In this document: positions 22,743 to 35,297 of the stretch, one piece after another
Position numbering within the stretch: the first letter of the stretch is position 1
Layout: the number at the start of each line of letters is the position of its first letter
NCBI GenBank assembly: GCA_008638375.1
Contig: CM018048.1
Coordinates: forward strand, 52,099,847 to 52,163,846
Direction of reading: 5' to 3'
DNA: 64,000 bases
Source: Nyssa sinensis
Lineage: Eukaryota; Streptophyta; Magnoliopsida; Cornales; Nyssaceae
Position numbers and translations under genes: made by a program
The notes under the pieces: model-generated
Database searches by the model: none
The model's input: only the letters and a program-made list of their open reading frames with translations
Told to the model about the DNA's origin: nothing

Positions 22743-25300
22743 CCTCATTTGTTTTCAATTTTTTCAGGAAGTTTAGAAATAAGTAGACAGTCAACTTCTG
22801 ACGGAGTCATGGTTGTGTTAACGGCCAGAGATGAGGAGAGGACTTGATGCTGTTGAAAATCTAAAAGCTTCTGGTCTTTCCAATATAATTTTTCATCAAC
22901 TTGATGTGATGGACCCTGCTAGTATTGCTTCCTTTGCTGATTTTATCAAAACCCAATTCGGAAAGCTTGATATATTGGTAACAACATTGTTCGTGTGTGT
23001 ATAAAACTGTGCTACAATGATAATTAATGAATCAAAATGTGTTAGGAAAAATAATTCTCGTGCTTTCGAATCTTTAACGACAGTTGTTTTTTAGGATATA
23101 ATGGTTACGCACAGTAAAAAAATACTCCGATCTTTTATGTATAATAAATCAGAATTTATATTCGAACTCTCTTAAAATGCAAGCGTAGACTCACGATGTA
23201 TGAATGATAATTCATAAAATTGAATGCCTATTAATGACGGCATATTGAGTTTATATAGAGGAACTGGTGATTATATGAACAATTACAGTCTTTAATAGAC
23301 GCGTATGTAAAGATTGAACAAACACAAATATTCCAGTTTGAATTAAACAAGACAATTCTTTAGTTCAATTTTGAATTTTTGAAAATTAAAAAGACAACGT
23401 ATTGGTTGTTTTACGTTGGTAACAAAATGACAGTGTTTTTGAAAAAATTAAAATATTTAAATAAGTTTTATTTAAAAAGATACATATACAACAGGTCAAG
23501 TCCGACCTAGGATGGCGGGATGGCGGCGGCACGTGCACGTGGTGACCCCTTCCACAAAACTTGGGTGTTTGTTATTGAGGGTGGATTGAGTTTATATAAA
23601 GGAACTGGTCTCTAATTGATGCGTTTGTAAACATTGAACATATGCAACTTTTTTTGTTTGAGTTTGAGTTAAACAAGACTACTGTTCAGTTCAATTTGGT
23701 GACTCCTTTTACAAAACTTAGGTGTTTGTTAATGAGGGTGGATTGAGTTTATATAGAGGAACTAATCTCTAATGGATGCGTCAGTAAACATTAAACATGA
23801 GCAATTGTTCTTGTTTGAGTTTGAATTAAACAAGACTACTATTCAGTTCAATTTCAAAAAGTTGAGTTGCAAATTTTCAAGCGTGGTGAACAAAGTATGA
23901 ACTAGGCCCTCCTCTTTTAAAAAACTTGGGTGTTCCTAAGAGGCCAAACCTTCTTTCAAGATAATTGTATATTTAGTGATTTAAAATTTTATGTCCATCA
24001 TACATGGGACACAAGCTTCTCACTTTGTTACCATTTTCAAATGGTAATGTTTGGAAACAATTTCTTATTCACTTCTTAATAATTTTAAACAACTCAATAT
24101 ATATATTTAATACGAAAGAGAATACATTTTCACGTGGACCTAAAGTTGGCCAAAGTAGGGTGAACAATCTGGCTCAAATTAAGTTGGTCAAAAAATATGC
24201 TCAATAACCCATTTTTTCTAACAGAATGTTGTTTGGAAATATATCAATATCCTTGTGCAGGTGAACAATGCAGGGATTACTGGTGCAATAATGAATTGGG
24301 ATAAAGCAAAAGGTCTACAACTTGGGGATGATTATGTAAGTCTCTCCATGTAAATTGTATTATTGTGTTCCAAGGTTTTAGAATGTAATACAAGAATTTT
24401 ATGGAAAAACATGTGGATAATAATCTTTACTTGCTGATGTTATATTGCTTGAATTGTAGAAAGAACATAACTAACTAGTCCAAATGTTGTCACAGCTTGT
24501 AGATGAAAATGATAAATTGTTGAAAGAAATTCTTGAACAATCCTACGAAAAAACTGAAGCTTGTTTGGCAACAAACTATTATGGAGTTAGGCGACTGACT
24601 GAAGCAGTTATTCCACCACTTCTTCAATCAAATTTAGCAAGGATAGTTAACGTCTCCTCCGTCTTCGGGCAGCTAAAGGTACAGATAATGTTTATTATAT
24701 GGCACACATAGCCGGCAAAGCGCCTCAATTAACACGAGCTATTTAATAATTTGGCGCAAAACAAGGATTAATTTAACTGTAAGAACCACAATGTTGCGTT
24801 CTGCTGTAATTTGGCGCGACTAAAATGATTTTATAGGAAAAAATATAGCATCTGTTGCCAGGATAATATTAGTCGTCAATATCTCTTTCTATTTTCTTTA
24901 TATTGTACATTTTTGTTTTCAGCTGATCTCCAATGAAAGAGCTAAGAAGGTGCTAAGTGATGTAGATGGCCTTACAGAAGAAAAAATGGAAGAGGTGTTG
25001 AGGGGATTTCTAGAGGATGTAAAGGAGGGTTTGATGGAAAGCAAAGGATGGCCTATAAACTTCTATGCTTATGTAGTCTCTAAAGCAGCTCTTAATGCCT
25101 ACATAAGGGTTTTGGCCAAGAAATATCCCAATATTGCTGTAAATGCAGTTTGTCCTGGTTATGTCAAAACAGATATCAATGATAATGCCGGGATCACGAC
25201 TGTTGAAGAAGGAGCTTAAGGTCCTGTGAAGCTGGCCTTGATGCTTGAAGGTGGGCCTTCTGGCCTGTTTTTTGAGCAGATGAAAATATCAAGTTTTTGA
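22361..25300 (+). pseudogene. SDR pseudogene B'
   Basis: Two exon 1 copies (22361 and 22650) are followed by exon 2 at 22768-22977. Exon 2 has lost about 34 nt, exactly the stretch coding [12 protein letters not shown], so the cofactor loop is gone. A frameshift then follows TARDEER. Exon 3 (24261-24335) and exon 4 (24496-24678, 183 nt) are open. Exon 5 (24923-25300) has YVVSK but an AAA-to-TAA stop in EEGA(K). That stop is shared with B. No functional reductase is possible. Confidence 0.87.
23225..23860. repeat. three direct repeats in intron 2 of B'
   Basis: Counterpart of the 6931-7545 repeats, with copies beginning near 23,228, 23,570 and 23,728, each with TTGAGTTTATATA and AATTAAACAAGA-like words. 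Confidence 0.55.
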
Positions 25301-26702
25301 TGGGAAATATGAATTATAGTTTTTAAGTTTATACGTAGAAGCATATGCATGTTTGCTTCTTGTGTGTGTAGATACAAGCTGAGAGAATAAAGTTGAAGCT
25401 ACTTGTTTTCTATCTTGTTTACATGTGAGGATCCATCTCATGTGAGAGAAAAGTGCATCGGATCAGTCAATCAGCTTGTAAAAAAACTTGCTTTAAGTCT
25501 ATAAATAAATACTGGTGACATTGTTATGTATGCTTATAAGAATTACTAAAAGTTTTTTGTTTTGTTTTGTTTTTTATTGCTTTAATATCAATGGAAGTTG
25601 GATACTTCGAGCCCATTTGATGTAAGTTTGAATTAAAAAATTAATTTTGGCTGAACGTTGATGGTATTTTACTGGCCGATGCGGGCTCTTAGCGTGACTT
25701 AAAACTCTGTTTCGTTACAATTCATCAGATATATTTTTGAAATAAGAGTACTATGATCAGTCGTGAAGTCTGAAAATTTGTGATTTGATTGACGCGTGTA
25801 ATTCACGCGCGCCAATATCATGCATGCACATAAATTATACACACCAATCAAATCGTAAGTTTTCAAATTTCACAACTGATGATAACATTCCTCACTTCTA
25901 AAAACTCCATTTCATTATGACTCATCAGATCTGGTTCTGAAATTCCGTCCGTATGCCTGTCCCTTTTAAAATCATCCATCTACTATTTAACAAACATTAG
26001 TGGCCTCAAAGTCGATTTATCATCAGTATAAACTTTTCTGTAAGTAAACCTTGTTTCATGACTAACAAAATCACGTTTTCAATTTGTTTAAAATCTTCCA
26101 AATTTATAACCAAAATCGTGTTCTAAGTTGATTGATTAAAGGTTATTTTCTAAAATAAAATATAATTTTAAAAATTAATAATTAAACCATATATTTTCTA
26201 AGTGAATCATAATAACAAAAAATTTTACTAATTTGATGAAATTATAAAACTTATCTCAAGATGATTCTTTTCCAAAATCAAGTTTGTTCAACTCCCATAG
26301 CACAACCTTTTTTTTCTATCTTTCTCTTTATAATCTACAATAAGATAAAATAATAAAAGCTAAGAAGTACGGATGCTCTATTTTGACTCACGTGTCTCTG
26401 TCGAACACCGACACTCTCGGAAACATTTAGTTCCAATCCATTTTATTTTATTCAAATATATAACCTTACTTGTATTTTTTTTTTTGTTAAATAATAACAC
26501 TACAGGAATTTCAGTTTAATTTTAAATAAAATCTCAAAAATTAAGTTTATCTAAATATAAAAATTAGCAATCATTGTAAATTTGTAATACACTCGCATTA
26601 GACAATTTTTATCCATTTTTGAATATATAATTTTCTTCTAGATTTTTCTAGCTAAGAAACGCATGAAAACTCAAGACAAATGTGAGACTAGTCACCTTAG
26701 AT
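25301..26702. other. spacer upstream of gene C'
   Basis: Near-copy of 11,053-12,451. AT-rich, no gene recognised. Confidence 0.5.
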
Positions 26703-26817
26703 GATGTTAGAGCTTACGTAATCTTTGATACTGTTGTCATGGCTTACGATGAAAAGGAACAGATCACAACAACTCAGAAAGATCGAACATACCAAATCAA
26801 CAGAAATACTATAAATA
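26703..26817 (+). promoter_or_regulatory. promoter of SDR gene C': paired motif and TATA box
   Basis: gatgttagagcttacg (26703-26718) and gttgtcatggcttacg (26733-26748), then TATAAATA at 26810-26817, 85 bp before the ATG. Confidence 0.55.
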
Positions 26818-26901
26818 TCCATCAGACCATACCATACCAATAGAGTGAAACAACAAAATCTCCAAGCAAGCCATTAAATTCATTTTCCAAACTCATCCAA
26901 A

Positions 26902-27327
26902 ATGGTAGACAGAGTTACCAGTCATGCAACGAAGAGGTACCCAACTATATCTTACATATCCAAAATTCATTTTGGACATCGGTTTCTACTGTATTTTAGT
27001 TTTGATCCCTTCCTTTTTCATTATTTTTCCTCTTAATTTGTTTTCAATTTTTACAGGGTTGCAGTTGTAACAGGAGCCAATAAAGGGATTGGGTTAGAGA
27101 TAAGTAGACAGTTAGCTTCTAATGGGGTCATGGTTGTATTAACGGCCAGAGATGAGAAGAGAGGGCTTGAATCTGTTAAAAATCTCAAAGCTTCTGGTCT
27201 TTCCAATATAATTTTCCATCAACTTGATGTGATGGACCCTGCTAGTATTGCTTCCTTTGCTGATTTTATCAAAACCCAATTCGGAAAGCTTGACATATTG
27301 GTAAGAACATTGTTCGTGTATAATATA

Positions 27328-27362
<35 letters not shown>

Positions 27363-28523
27363 GACTTAAAACTGTGCTACAAAAGATAATTAATGAATCA
27401 TGAAAGTTGTGTTGAAGTATATCAATATCCTTGTGCAGGTGAACAATGCAGGAGTTAGTGGTGCAATAACCGATTGGGAGAAAGTAAGAGGGGTAGAACT
27501 TGGGGATGATTCTGTAAGTCTCTCCATGTAAATTGTACTCTTGTGTTTCAAGGTTTTAGAATGTTCGTAACACAAGAATCTTATGGAAATATATGTGGAT
27601 AATAATCTTTACTTGTTGATGTTAGATTGCTTGAATTGTAGAAAGAACATAACTATCTAGTCCAAATGTTGGCACAGCTTGTAGGTGAAAATGGTAAATT
27701 GTGGGAAGTGTTTATTGAACAAACCTTCGAAAAAGCTGAAGCTTGTTTAGCAACAAACTATTATGGAGTTAAGCGAGTGACTGAAGCAGTTATTCCACTT
27801 CTTCAATCAAATTCAGCAAAGATCGTTAATGTCTCCTCCAGCATGGGGCAGCTAAAGGTACAGATAATGTTTGTTATGTGGCACATATAGCCGGCAAAGC
27901 TCCTTTATTGTTGTGGCAGTAATGAAACACATCACAGTCAATCACCACATAGGAGCAATTTAGTAATTTGGTGGAAAACATGATTAATTTAATTGTGAGA
28001 ACCACAATGTTGCATGTTGCATGTTGCTGTAATTTGGCACGACTAAAATGATTTTATAGAAAAAAATATAGCCTCTGTTGCTAGGATAATATTAGGTGTC
28101 AATATCTCTTTCTATTTTCTTTATATAGTACATTTTTGTTTTCAGATGATCTCCAATGAAAGAGCTAAGAAGGAGCTAAGTGATGTAGATGGCCTTACGG
28201 AAGAAAAAGTGGAAGAGGTGTTGCGGGCATTTCTAGAGGATGTAAAGGAGGGTTTGGCGGAAAGCAAAGGATGGCCTACAAAATTCTCTGCTTACACAGT
28301 CTCTAAAGCAGCTCTTAATGCCTACACAAGGGTTTTGGCCAAGAAATATCCCCATATTGCCATAAATGCAGTTTGTCCTGGTTATGTCAAAACAGATATC
28401 AATGATAATACTGGGGTCTTCACTGTTGAAGAAGGTGCTAAAGGTCCTGTGATGCTGGCCTTGATGCCTGAAGGTGGGCCTTCTGGCCTGTTTTTTAAGC
28501 AGATGGAAATATCAAATTTTTGA
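26902..28523 (+). CDS. SDR gene C', near-identical to C
   Basis: Exons 26902-26936, 27057-27300, 27439-27513, 27678-27857 and 28146-28523 give 303 aa. It has the same motifs as [26 protein letters not shown] Asn145, IVNVS Ser171 and YTVSK Tyr228/Lys232. By eye it differs from C at three residues: Thr100 to Ser after NNAGV, Gly206 to Ala, and Thr236 to Asn. All donors are GT. AATAAA is at 28602. As in C, the longer exon 4 variant via TTGTAG|AAAG is open. Intact. Confidence 0.88.
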
Positions 28524-29900
28524 TTTGGAAATATGTCTTATTGTTTTTTAAGTTTATATGTAGAAGCATATGTGTTGGTGCTTGTTTGAGAGACAAGAGA
28601 GAATAAAGCTGAAGCTACTTGTTTTCTATCTTGTATACATATACATATACATACATATATATAACTATGAGTATTTGTGGAATCTCCTTCAGCTCTTGCT
28701 GCTAGCTTATTCTGAGTTCAAAGTTCAAACTAGAAAATCAAAATATCTTGCTTTATAACAGAGAACAAATGTTAAAGTCTGTGATGCAGCAAATACAGGA
28801 TGGGACAAGTTCAGTGTTTTGTCTATCACCATCAAAAGTAACCTCTAATTGAAGACAAAATCTTAGAGTTACTTATTGATTTGTTTTTTGATGGTGCCAG
28901 GATCTTGGGAGGAAAAAGAAAGCTTGAAAAAAGCTCATAATTCAAGTCACTCCCCTTTGATACATGCATACAAGTAATGAGATATATGACTTTAAGCATT
29001 CATAGATGTACATCACAACATATAAAAAGATGGAAAGACACAAAATCAACATGGGATCTTAGCTGAAAGTGAACAATTTTATTTATAATAATAACAATAA
29101 AGAAATGAGATGATTTTTCACAATCTTGATCTTTAATTTTGATGCTCTGCTAAACAGTGTGTGAACTGCTCGCTACTTAAGTATTGTTCTTGAGCCGTGA
29201 ATACCCTTGCAATTTGAACCTTTACCAGGATGAAGCCTCGGCAATAGAGGTGACCTCTTACAAATTTGACTTTCTGGCTCAACAATGTATTATAGCTGAT
29301 TATGCTGTTGTGAAACAATGGCAAACCCAGAAGGGAAACTAGTCGCATGTATCTGTTGGTAACTTTACAATTTCCAATTTGGGATGAAATCAAAGTCTGC
29401 CTCTAAAAACCTTGTTTGATCCACAATTAAGACTCAGGCAGGCTTCAATCCTTTTAACTATTTCCTTTCTATTTGGAAATCAGAACACTATAAAAGCTGT
29501 TTGCTTGTCATGAGGTACTTGAAGGGGTGTTAAAAATCCACCAACCATAATGGCATCCCCAAGGATTTTGGCTTGTAAAAAGGTCCAACAAGAATGAGAA
29601 TGCAGATTTTGAATAATCAAATTTAATGAGGGCGGATTGTGACCCGGAGGTCACTGGTTCGTGTAGCAGAAACAACTTTTTCGCTCATTAGATAAGACTG
29701 CATATATCTAATCATTTCTAAATTCTACAGCGGCAGGAGTCTCAGTGCTGGGTTAGCCTCGTTTAATCAAATTTAATGTAATAGAAGATGTAAATACTTT
29801 TTCACAGAATTGTGTTCTATGTTGAATAGAATTTGTATGCCCACAAGATAAACAACCATTTCTCACAGTAGTAATTTACGTAAAAGGTAAAGTACAGAAC
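28524..29900. other. spacer downstream of C' with SINE remnant
   Basis: Copy of the C spacer, including the SINE-like segment at about 29,635-29,762. Homology to the other spacers stops near 29,900, before the point where an A-type promoter would begin. Confidence 0.55.
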
Positions 29901-32128
29901 ACTTCAATGTAGGTCTAAGTCCAAACAAAATAACCCAACAAGTGCCTCAATTATTTTGTTTCTAAAATACAATTCAATATATAAAAACTCCAAAGTTCTG
30001 TAACTAACCACCGTGAAATCAAAAGGTGTTTGAAGAATTTTTTTTCAAATTTTAAAATTCAATAACTTGTAAATTATAAATCATTTTTTAACAAAATTTA
30101 TATGTTGACTCTAAAAATCAAGATATATCGAATAACATCCATCATATGAAATTTTGCACACAAAAAAATGGCATTATGAAACAATGAAATTTCATTGCCT
30201 TTGAAAAAAAGAAGTGAAATTTCACTATTTTATAGAGAGTGATATTTTAATGTCTTATTGACAGATTAATCTAAAAGGGAAAAAGGGACTGCTAATACAA
30301 AGTTCTAAAATAAAATTTCGAGCTAAATTTTGGTTCAATTTACACATGATAGAGTAAACAAAAAATAATACAACAAATAATGAAAATTTACTCTCGGCAA
30401 AACAATGAAATTTTACTATTTTGCAAAGTTCACCATCCATTGTCCAAAATACTAGAATTTTTTTCCCTCTCTAAGGAAACAACACCATATCAAAAATAAA
30501 ATTTACGTATAATGGACCTGTGGCCGGAATAAGGTACCATTATAGGAGTCTAGGAGAAGAGCTACATGCATTCAATTTGTTTTTAATACAATTTCTATTA
30601 TAACAGTAGTTGATGAATTACTTTCAAAGTAAATGATATTTAATCTTTGCATAGAAACAATATGACTCTTTTGCATAAGAAATTGAAGTCATTGATGGTG
30701 GCCACAACACAGAGAGATAAACGACAAACACGAACTGAGGTTTATGTCTATGCAAACACATCTAATTGCACCATGGGGTTCACCTTCCTTGTTGAGATTG
30801 CCTGATATATGAATGGATGATGAATACGACATTAACGAAGTAGGACAATGAGCGGCAAAAGATAGAGTCACAACAGTGGAAGGATAGCTTAGCGGCCACA
30901 ACCACCACCATCGGAATTGGACTGTCTGGATAGTGATGACAATTCAAAGCGGATGAGAGAGAGGCAGTGTGTGGTTTTGAACTGATTGAAGAGGATGAGA
31001 GAGAGGGGCAGTGTGCAAGGGAGCATGAATTTTGTAGGGTTGTGTGAAGTTTTATGCAAGGGTAAAAATATATATACAAGTATTATTGTCATTTAGAAAA
31101 AATTAAATTGAAACCTCATATCAAAAAAAAAAAAAAAAAATCACTTGACCTTGTGAACAAAAATAAAAAATAAAAAAATGCTGGTGAATTTGGAACTCGA
31201 ATTTTGAATTTTTAAGGAGCTTATTACTAATTAACTCAAAAAATTCATAGATGTATGACCAGTATCCACGTTAATATGTGACATGGCATCATTTGATCAC
31301 ATCAAAGTGTCAAACCTTAAAATGGGGCCATGTTTTAGTAATACAAGTCTCGATGAATAGGGCAAGCTCCCTCAGTCAGCACGTTTATTCACATGTAAAT
31401 GCTAGCCCTCATAGGGGCATTATTACATATGTATTTTGCAGCTAACAGACGATGTTCTGAAAGCAAGTTTATGTACTTGCAGCAAAATGGGGACGGGTTT
31501 TTGGGAGTTGGTTGAAGCCTGAATGGCGGCCCACTGTACCACTGGCTTGCCAAACGACTTCATTTTTCAATTAGAATCTCTTTTGGAATCTAAAATCAGG
31601 TTTTTGGCCTCTTAAATATCCCGCCAAACGAACTCTAAATTAATCTGTCTCTATTCTTCTTCAAGAATTTTTTTTTTTTTTGGGAAAGTCTAGTTCTCTA
31701 GTTGGGTTGGTTTATTCAAATTTTAAACTGAAACCAATTCAAAAAAACTGGTTTTACAATCGACCCGACCCGACTTAACTCAACCCAACTCATTCAGTTC
31801 GAGTTAGGTTAGAGTCTACAGTTCTCGATTTTTCTGTGCACCCCTAATTGGAAGGACTATTGTTTGGTATCTACTTTTGAAAGTGATTATCTTATTCTTG
31901 ATGTTTGCCTGATTGATGGAATTGATCAAAAGTTTCAACTTTAAATGAAGTCTCTCCTTTGCTAGCAGATCTAATGTGACGCGGTGTGGAATGTGAATGA
32001 GAATCAAATACGTTGAATTCCTTAGTAACCAAGAACAAAGAGGACTTCTCACCCAAATAAAACAAATCTCAAATTTCTAAATAGAAATATATTAATAATA
32101 ATCTGAATAATAAAGACTGCTTTACATC

Positions 32129-32175
<47 letters not shown>

Positions 32176-32736
32176 GGTTAAGACTATTACTAATCTGAAT
32201 AGGAATCTATTAATTCTTTATACTAGTCCTATTACAATTAGGAAATTATAATAATTCCGAAAAAAATGAAAAATCCGAAATTAATAAAAATTAAATTTTT
32301 TTTAGAAAACTAGAAACCATATCAAATTAAGAAACTACAGCCGAAAGTAGAAGTTAATTCGGACTTTCCTAAATAAAGTAATTGCAAAAATAAAAACTAC
32401 TATAAATGGCAAAAAAGTTAAATTGGAAGTTTAAACGAAATCGTTTAGGCCCGTGGCAGCTTCAGTCATGGAAAAGCGTTGAGTATTATTCGTCTCACCA
32501 TTTTGAGTCAAGATAAGGTCTCCATTCCAAAAAACATGAGACTTGAAACATTCCTATTATTCTTCAAAAACTTTCACAACTTGTTCTACATCATAATAGG
32601 CTTGTCTTTTGAGAAAACTAGCTATGCATAAAAAAAAATTAAAAAATTAGGACCAATAGTCTATCCGAGTAGAGTAAGTACACACTTCTCACGTAGTTGG
32701 CATGAATTTGATTCCCTCTCTTTCAATCGTTGTAAC
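29901..32736. other. non-duplicated intergenic DNA
   Basis: No counterpart elsewhere in the window. AT-rich, with an A18-20 tract near 31,122-31,140, a stretch of tandem words such as cgacccgacccgac near 31,760, and a (TA)n/(CATATA)n run at about 32,128-32,174. Short frames on either strand lack domains or splice context. I see no gene. Confidence 0.5.
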
Positions 32737-33066
32737 TGTTGGATTGTCCCACATCGCCCGTCTCTAGCTCCTCTAGTCTATATATAAGGACCCTCTCTCC
32801 CTTTTCTTAACACCTGGGTTTTAAGGATGAACTAATTGGGAGTTGGACCTCCAAATTTCAACATGGTATCAGAGCCAGGCTAGTTGCACGGGGTTACTCA
32901 CCTGCCTTCCCTTCACGAGCAATGTAGTCCAGGGGGCGTGTTGGATTGTCCCACATCGCCCGTCTCTAGCTCTTCTAGTCTATATATTAGGATCCTCTCT
33001 CCCTTTTCTTAACACATGAGTTTTAAGGATCGAACTAATTTAGAATTGGGCCTTCAAATTTCAACA
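32737..33066 (+). mobile_element. complete TRIM/SMART-type retrotransposon, 330 bp
   Basis: Two direct LTRs (32737-32863 and 32939-33066, 127 and 128 bp) start TGTTGG and end CAACA. Right after LTR1 comes tggtatcagagcc, an initiator-Met tRNA primer-binding site. A purine tract (agggggcg) precedes LTR2. The flanks are GTAAC on both sides (32732-32736 and 33067-33071), a 5-bp target duplication. The internal part is only 75 bp and codes for nothing, so mobilisation would need proteins from another element. Confidence 0.92.
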
Positions 33067-34075
33067 GTAACAAAAATAAATAAATAATAAAATTGGCTTT
33101 AACATGAGAATTGAAATGGTGCTTTGGGTCATGTAAATAAGTACCCTTAGGAGTGGTGCAATGCCATTTTGAGATGAATGCAATGTTTTAAATTGAGCCA
33201 AGTAGAGCTCCCTAAATCATCCCCAACTTGAACTCGGTTGGATCTTTACTCTCTCAAGCTAGAGCTAGGCTTGAATAACAGACATCGAACTTTCTCAATT
33301 ACCCCAAAAAAAAAAAAAAAACCTAAGCCCAACTTGATATGCTATAAAGGGCTGCTTTAGTGTTGGCCCAATCTAAAAGACTATATATAAAACAAATACG
33401 TTTTTATTTTATTTTATGTAGGACCATAAATAAGTCGAGTCGAGTAATGAGTTGTTTAAGTTTAATTTGTTAAAATAAACGAATTTTAAATTTATTCATA
33501 CTCAATTTGTTAATTTATCAAACCAATCTCGAACGAGTCTCTAAACGAGCCGAACTTGAGTAATATGATTTTTTTATATAAGATTATATTTGTTCAAACT
33601 CAATTTGCTAATTTATCAAGTCAATCTGACCAGATCCTTGACATTTTGTCATGAACCATACCACTCGAAAGCCACTTATCCAACGAGAAATTATATTTGG
33701 TGCATAACAACTTTCTCCACATTGCATTTATTTCAATACCAAAACGCTACCACCATTTTAACAAAAGACAATCATTCAAAAATCGTACGTTTCTAATGCC
33801 CAAACTTCCTCTGTCTTTTGTTAATGCCACATTATTCCATTTAATTAGATGAAACTTGTTTGATTCTGATTTTCAGTAAGATCTCAATGTTATACGTCAG
33901 CTTTTAGGCATTTCATTTTTGTACGATGTAGGGATGGTCCGCTCGGTGCCAACCTAGTTGGGTTGGAGTTTTGGGGTGACAGTGCCTTTTGATTTTCTAT
34001 TTTTGTGCAATGTAGGGATAGCCTCGTTCGGTGCCAACCTAATTGGAATGGAGTTTTTGGCCACGATGCCTTTTT
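33067..34075. other. intergenic DNA with a tandem pair
   Basis: Contains a GAGTCGAGT-type repeat at 33,430-33,580, related to the intron 4 insert of A. It also holds two imperfect copies (starting about 33,921 and 34,004, period about 83 bp) of a unit with GTAGGGAT and CGGTGCCAACCTA. No gene seen. Confidence 0.45.
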
Positions 34076-35081
34076 TTCGTTACAACTCAACATATATATT
34101 TTTGAAATAAGAGTACTATGGTCAATCATGAAGTCTGAAACTTTACGATTCGATTGGCGCGTGTAATTCACGCTCGCCAATATCATGCATATACATAAAT
34201 TATACATACCAATCAAATCGTAAATTTTCAAATTTCGCAATTGATGATAACATTTCTCACTTCTAAAAGCTCCGTTTCATTACGACTCATTAGATATGCT
34301 TTTGAAATTCCGTCCATATGCAGGACCCTTTTAAATTCATCCATCTGCTATTTAACAAACATTAGTGGACTCAAAGTCGATTTATCTTCATTATAAACTT
34401 TTCTGTAAGCAAACTTTGTTTCATGACTAACAAAATCATGTTTTCAATTTGTTTAAAATCTTCCAAATTCATAACCAAAATCGTGTTCTAAGTTGATTGA
34501 TTAAAGGTTATTTTCTAAAATAAAATATAATTTTAAAAATTAATAATTAAACCATATATTTTCTAAGTAAATCATCATAGCAAAAAATTGTACTAATTTG
34601 ATGAAATTATAAAACTTCTCTCAAGATGATTCTTTTCCAAAATCAGGTTTGTTCAACTCTTATAGCACAACCTTTTTATCCATCTTTCTCTTTATAATCT
34701 ACAATAAGATAAAACAATAAAAGTTAGAGACTTTACATTGTGTATTTAAAATAAACTATTTTTTTTTAATTATACTAGTACCCTCATAAGTATTAATATT
34801 ACAATTTAGTTTCAATCCATTTTATTTAATTCAAATATATAACCTTATTTGTATTTTTTTTTTTGTTAAATAATAACACTACAGGAATTTCAATTTAATT
34901 TTAAATAAAATCTCAAAGATTAAGTTTATTTAATTATAAAAATTAGCAATCACTGTAAATTTGTAATAGAATCATATTAGACAATTTTTATCCATTTTTG
35001 AATATATAATTTTCTTGTAGATTTTTCTCAGCAAGAAACGCATGAAAGCTCAAAACAAATGGGAGACTAGTCACCTTAGAT
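34076..35081. other. spacer upstream of gene D
   Basis: Aligns with 11,462-12,451 and 25,710-26,702 upstream of C and C'. The start near 34,076 marks the duplication edge. AT-rich, no gene. Confidence 0.5.
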
Positions 35082-35208
35082 GATGTTAGAGCTTACGTAA
35101 TGATGAAAATTAACATAGGAGACTGTTGTCATGGCTTACGATGAAAAGGAACAGATCACCTTAACTCAGAAAGATCAACAAACCAAATCATCAGAAACAC
35201 TATAAATA
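35082..35208 (+). promoter_or_regulatory. promoter of SDR gene D: paired motif and TATA box
   Basis: gatgttagagcttacg (35082-35097) and gttgtcatggcttacg (35125-35140), then TATAAATA at 35201-35208, 90 bp before the ATG. The spacing between the two motifs is 13 bp longer than in C. Confidence 0.55.
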
Positions 35209-35297
35209 TCCATCAGACCATATCATACCATACCAATAGAGTGAAAGAACAAAATCTCCAAACAAACCATTAAATTCATTTTCCAAACTCATCCAAA

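Larger units (their letters stand above)
15891..29900. repeat. large tandem duplication, unit 2 (A'-A2'-B'-C' plus spacer)
   Basis: This is the second copy of the block that begins near 1236. The last 125 codons of A and A' translate identically, and C and C' differ at about three residues. The copy ends near 29,900, where the spacer shared with C and E stops matching and unrelated sequence starts. Confidence 0.85.

Noticed and set aside
30689..31092. Several overlapping - strand frames of 67-99 codons
   Set aside because: Overlapping frames in simple AT/GA-rich DNA with no domains, splice context or paralogous support.
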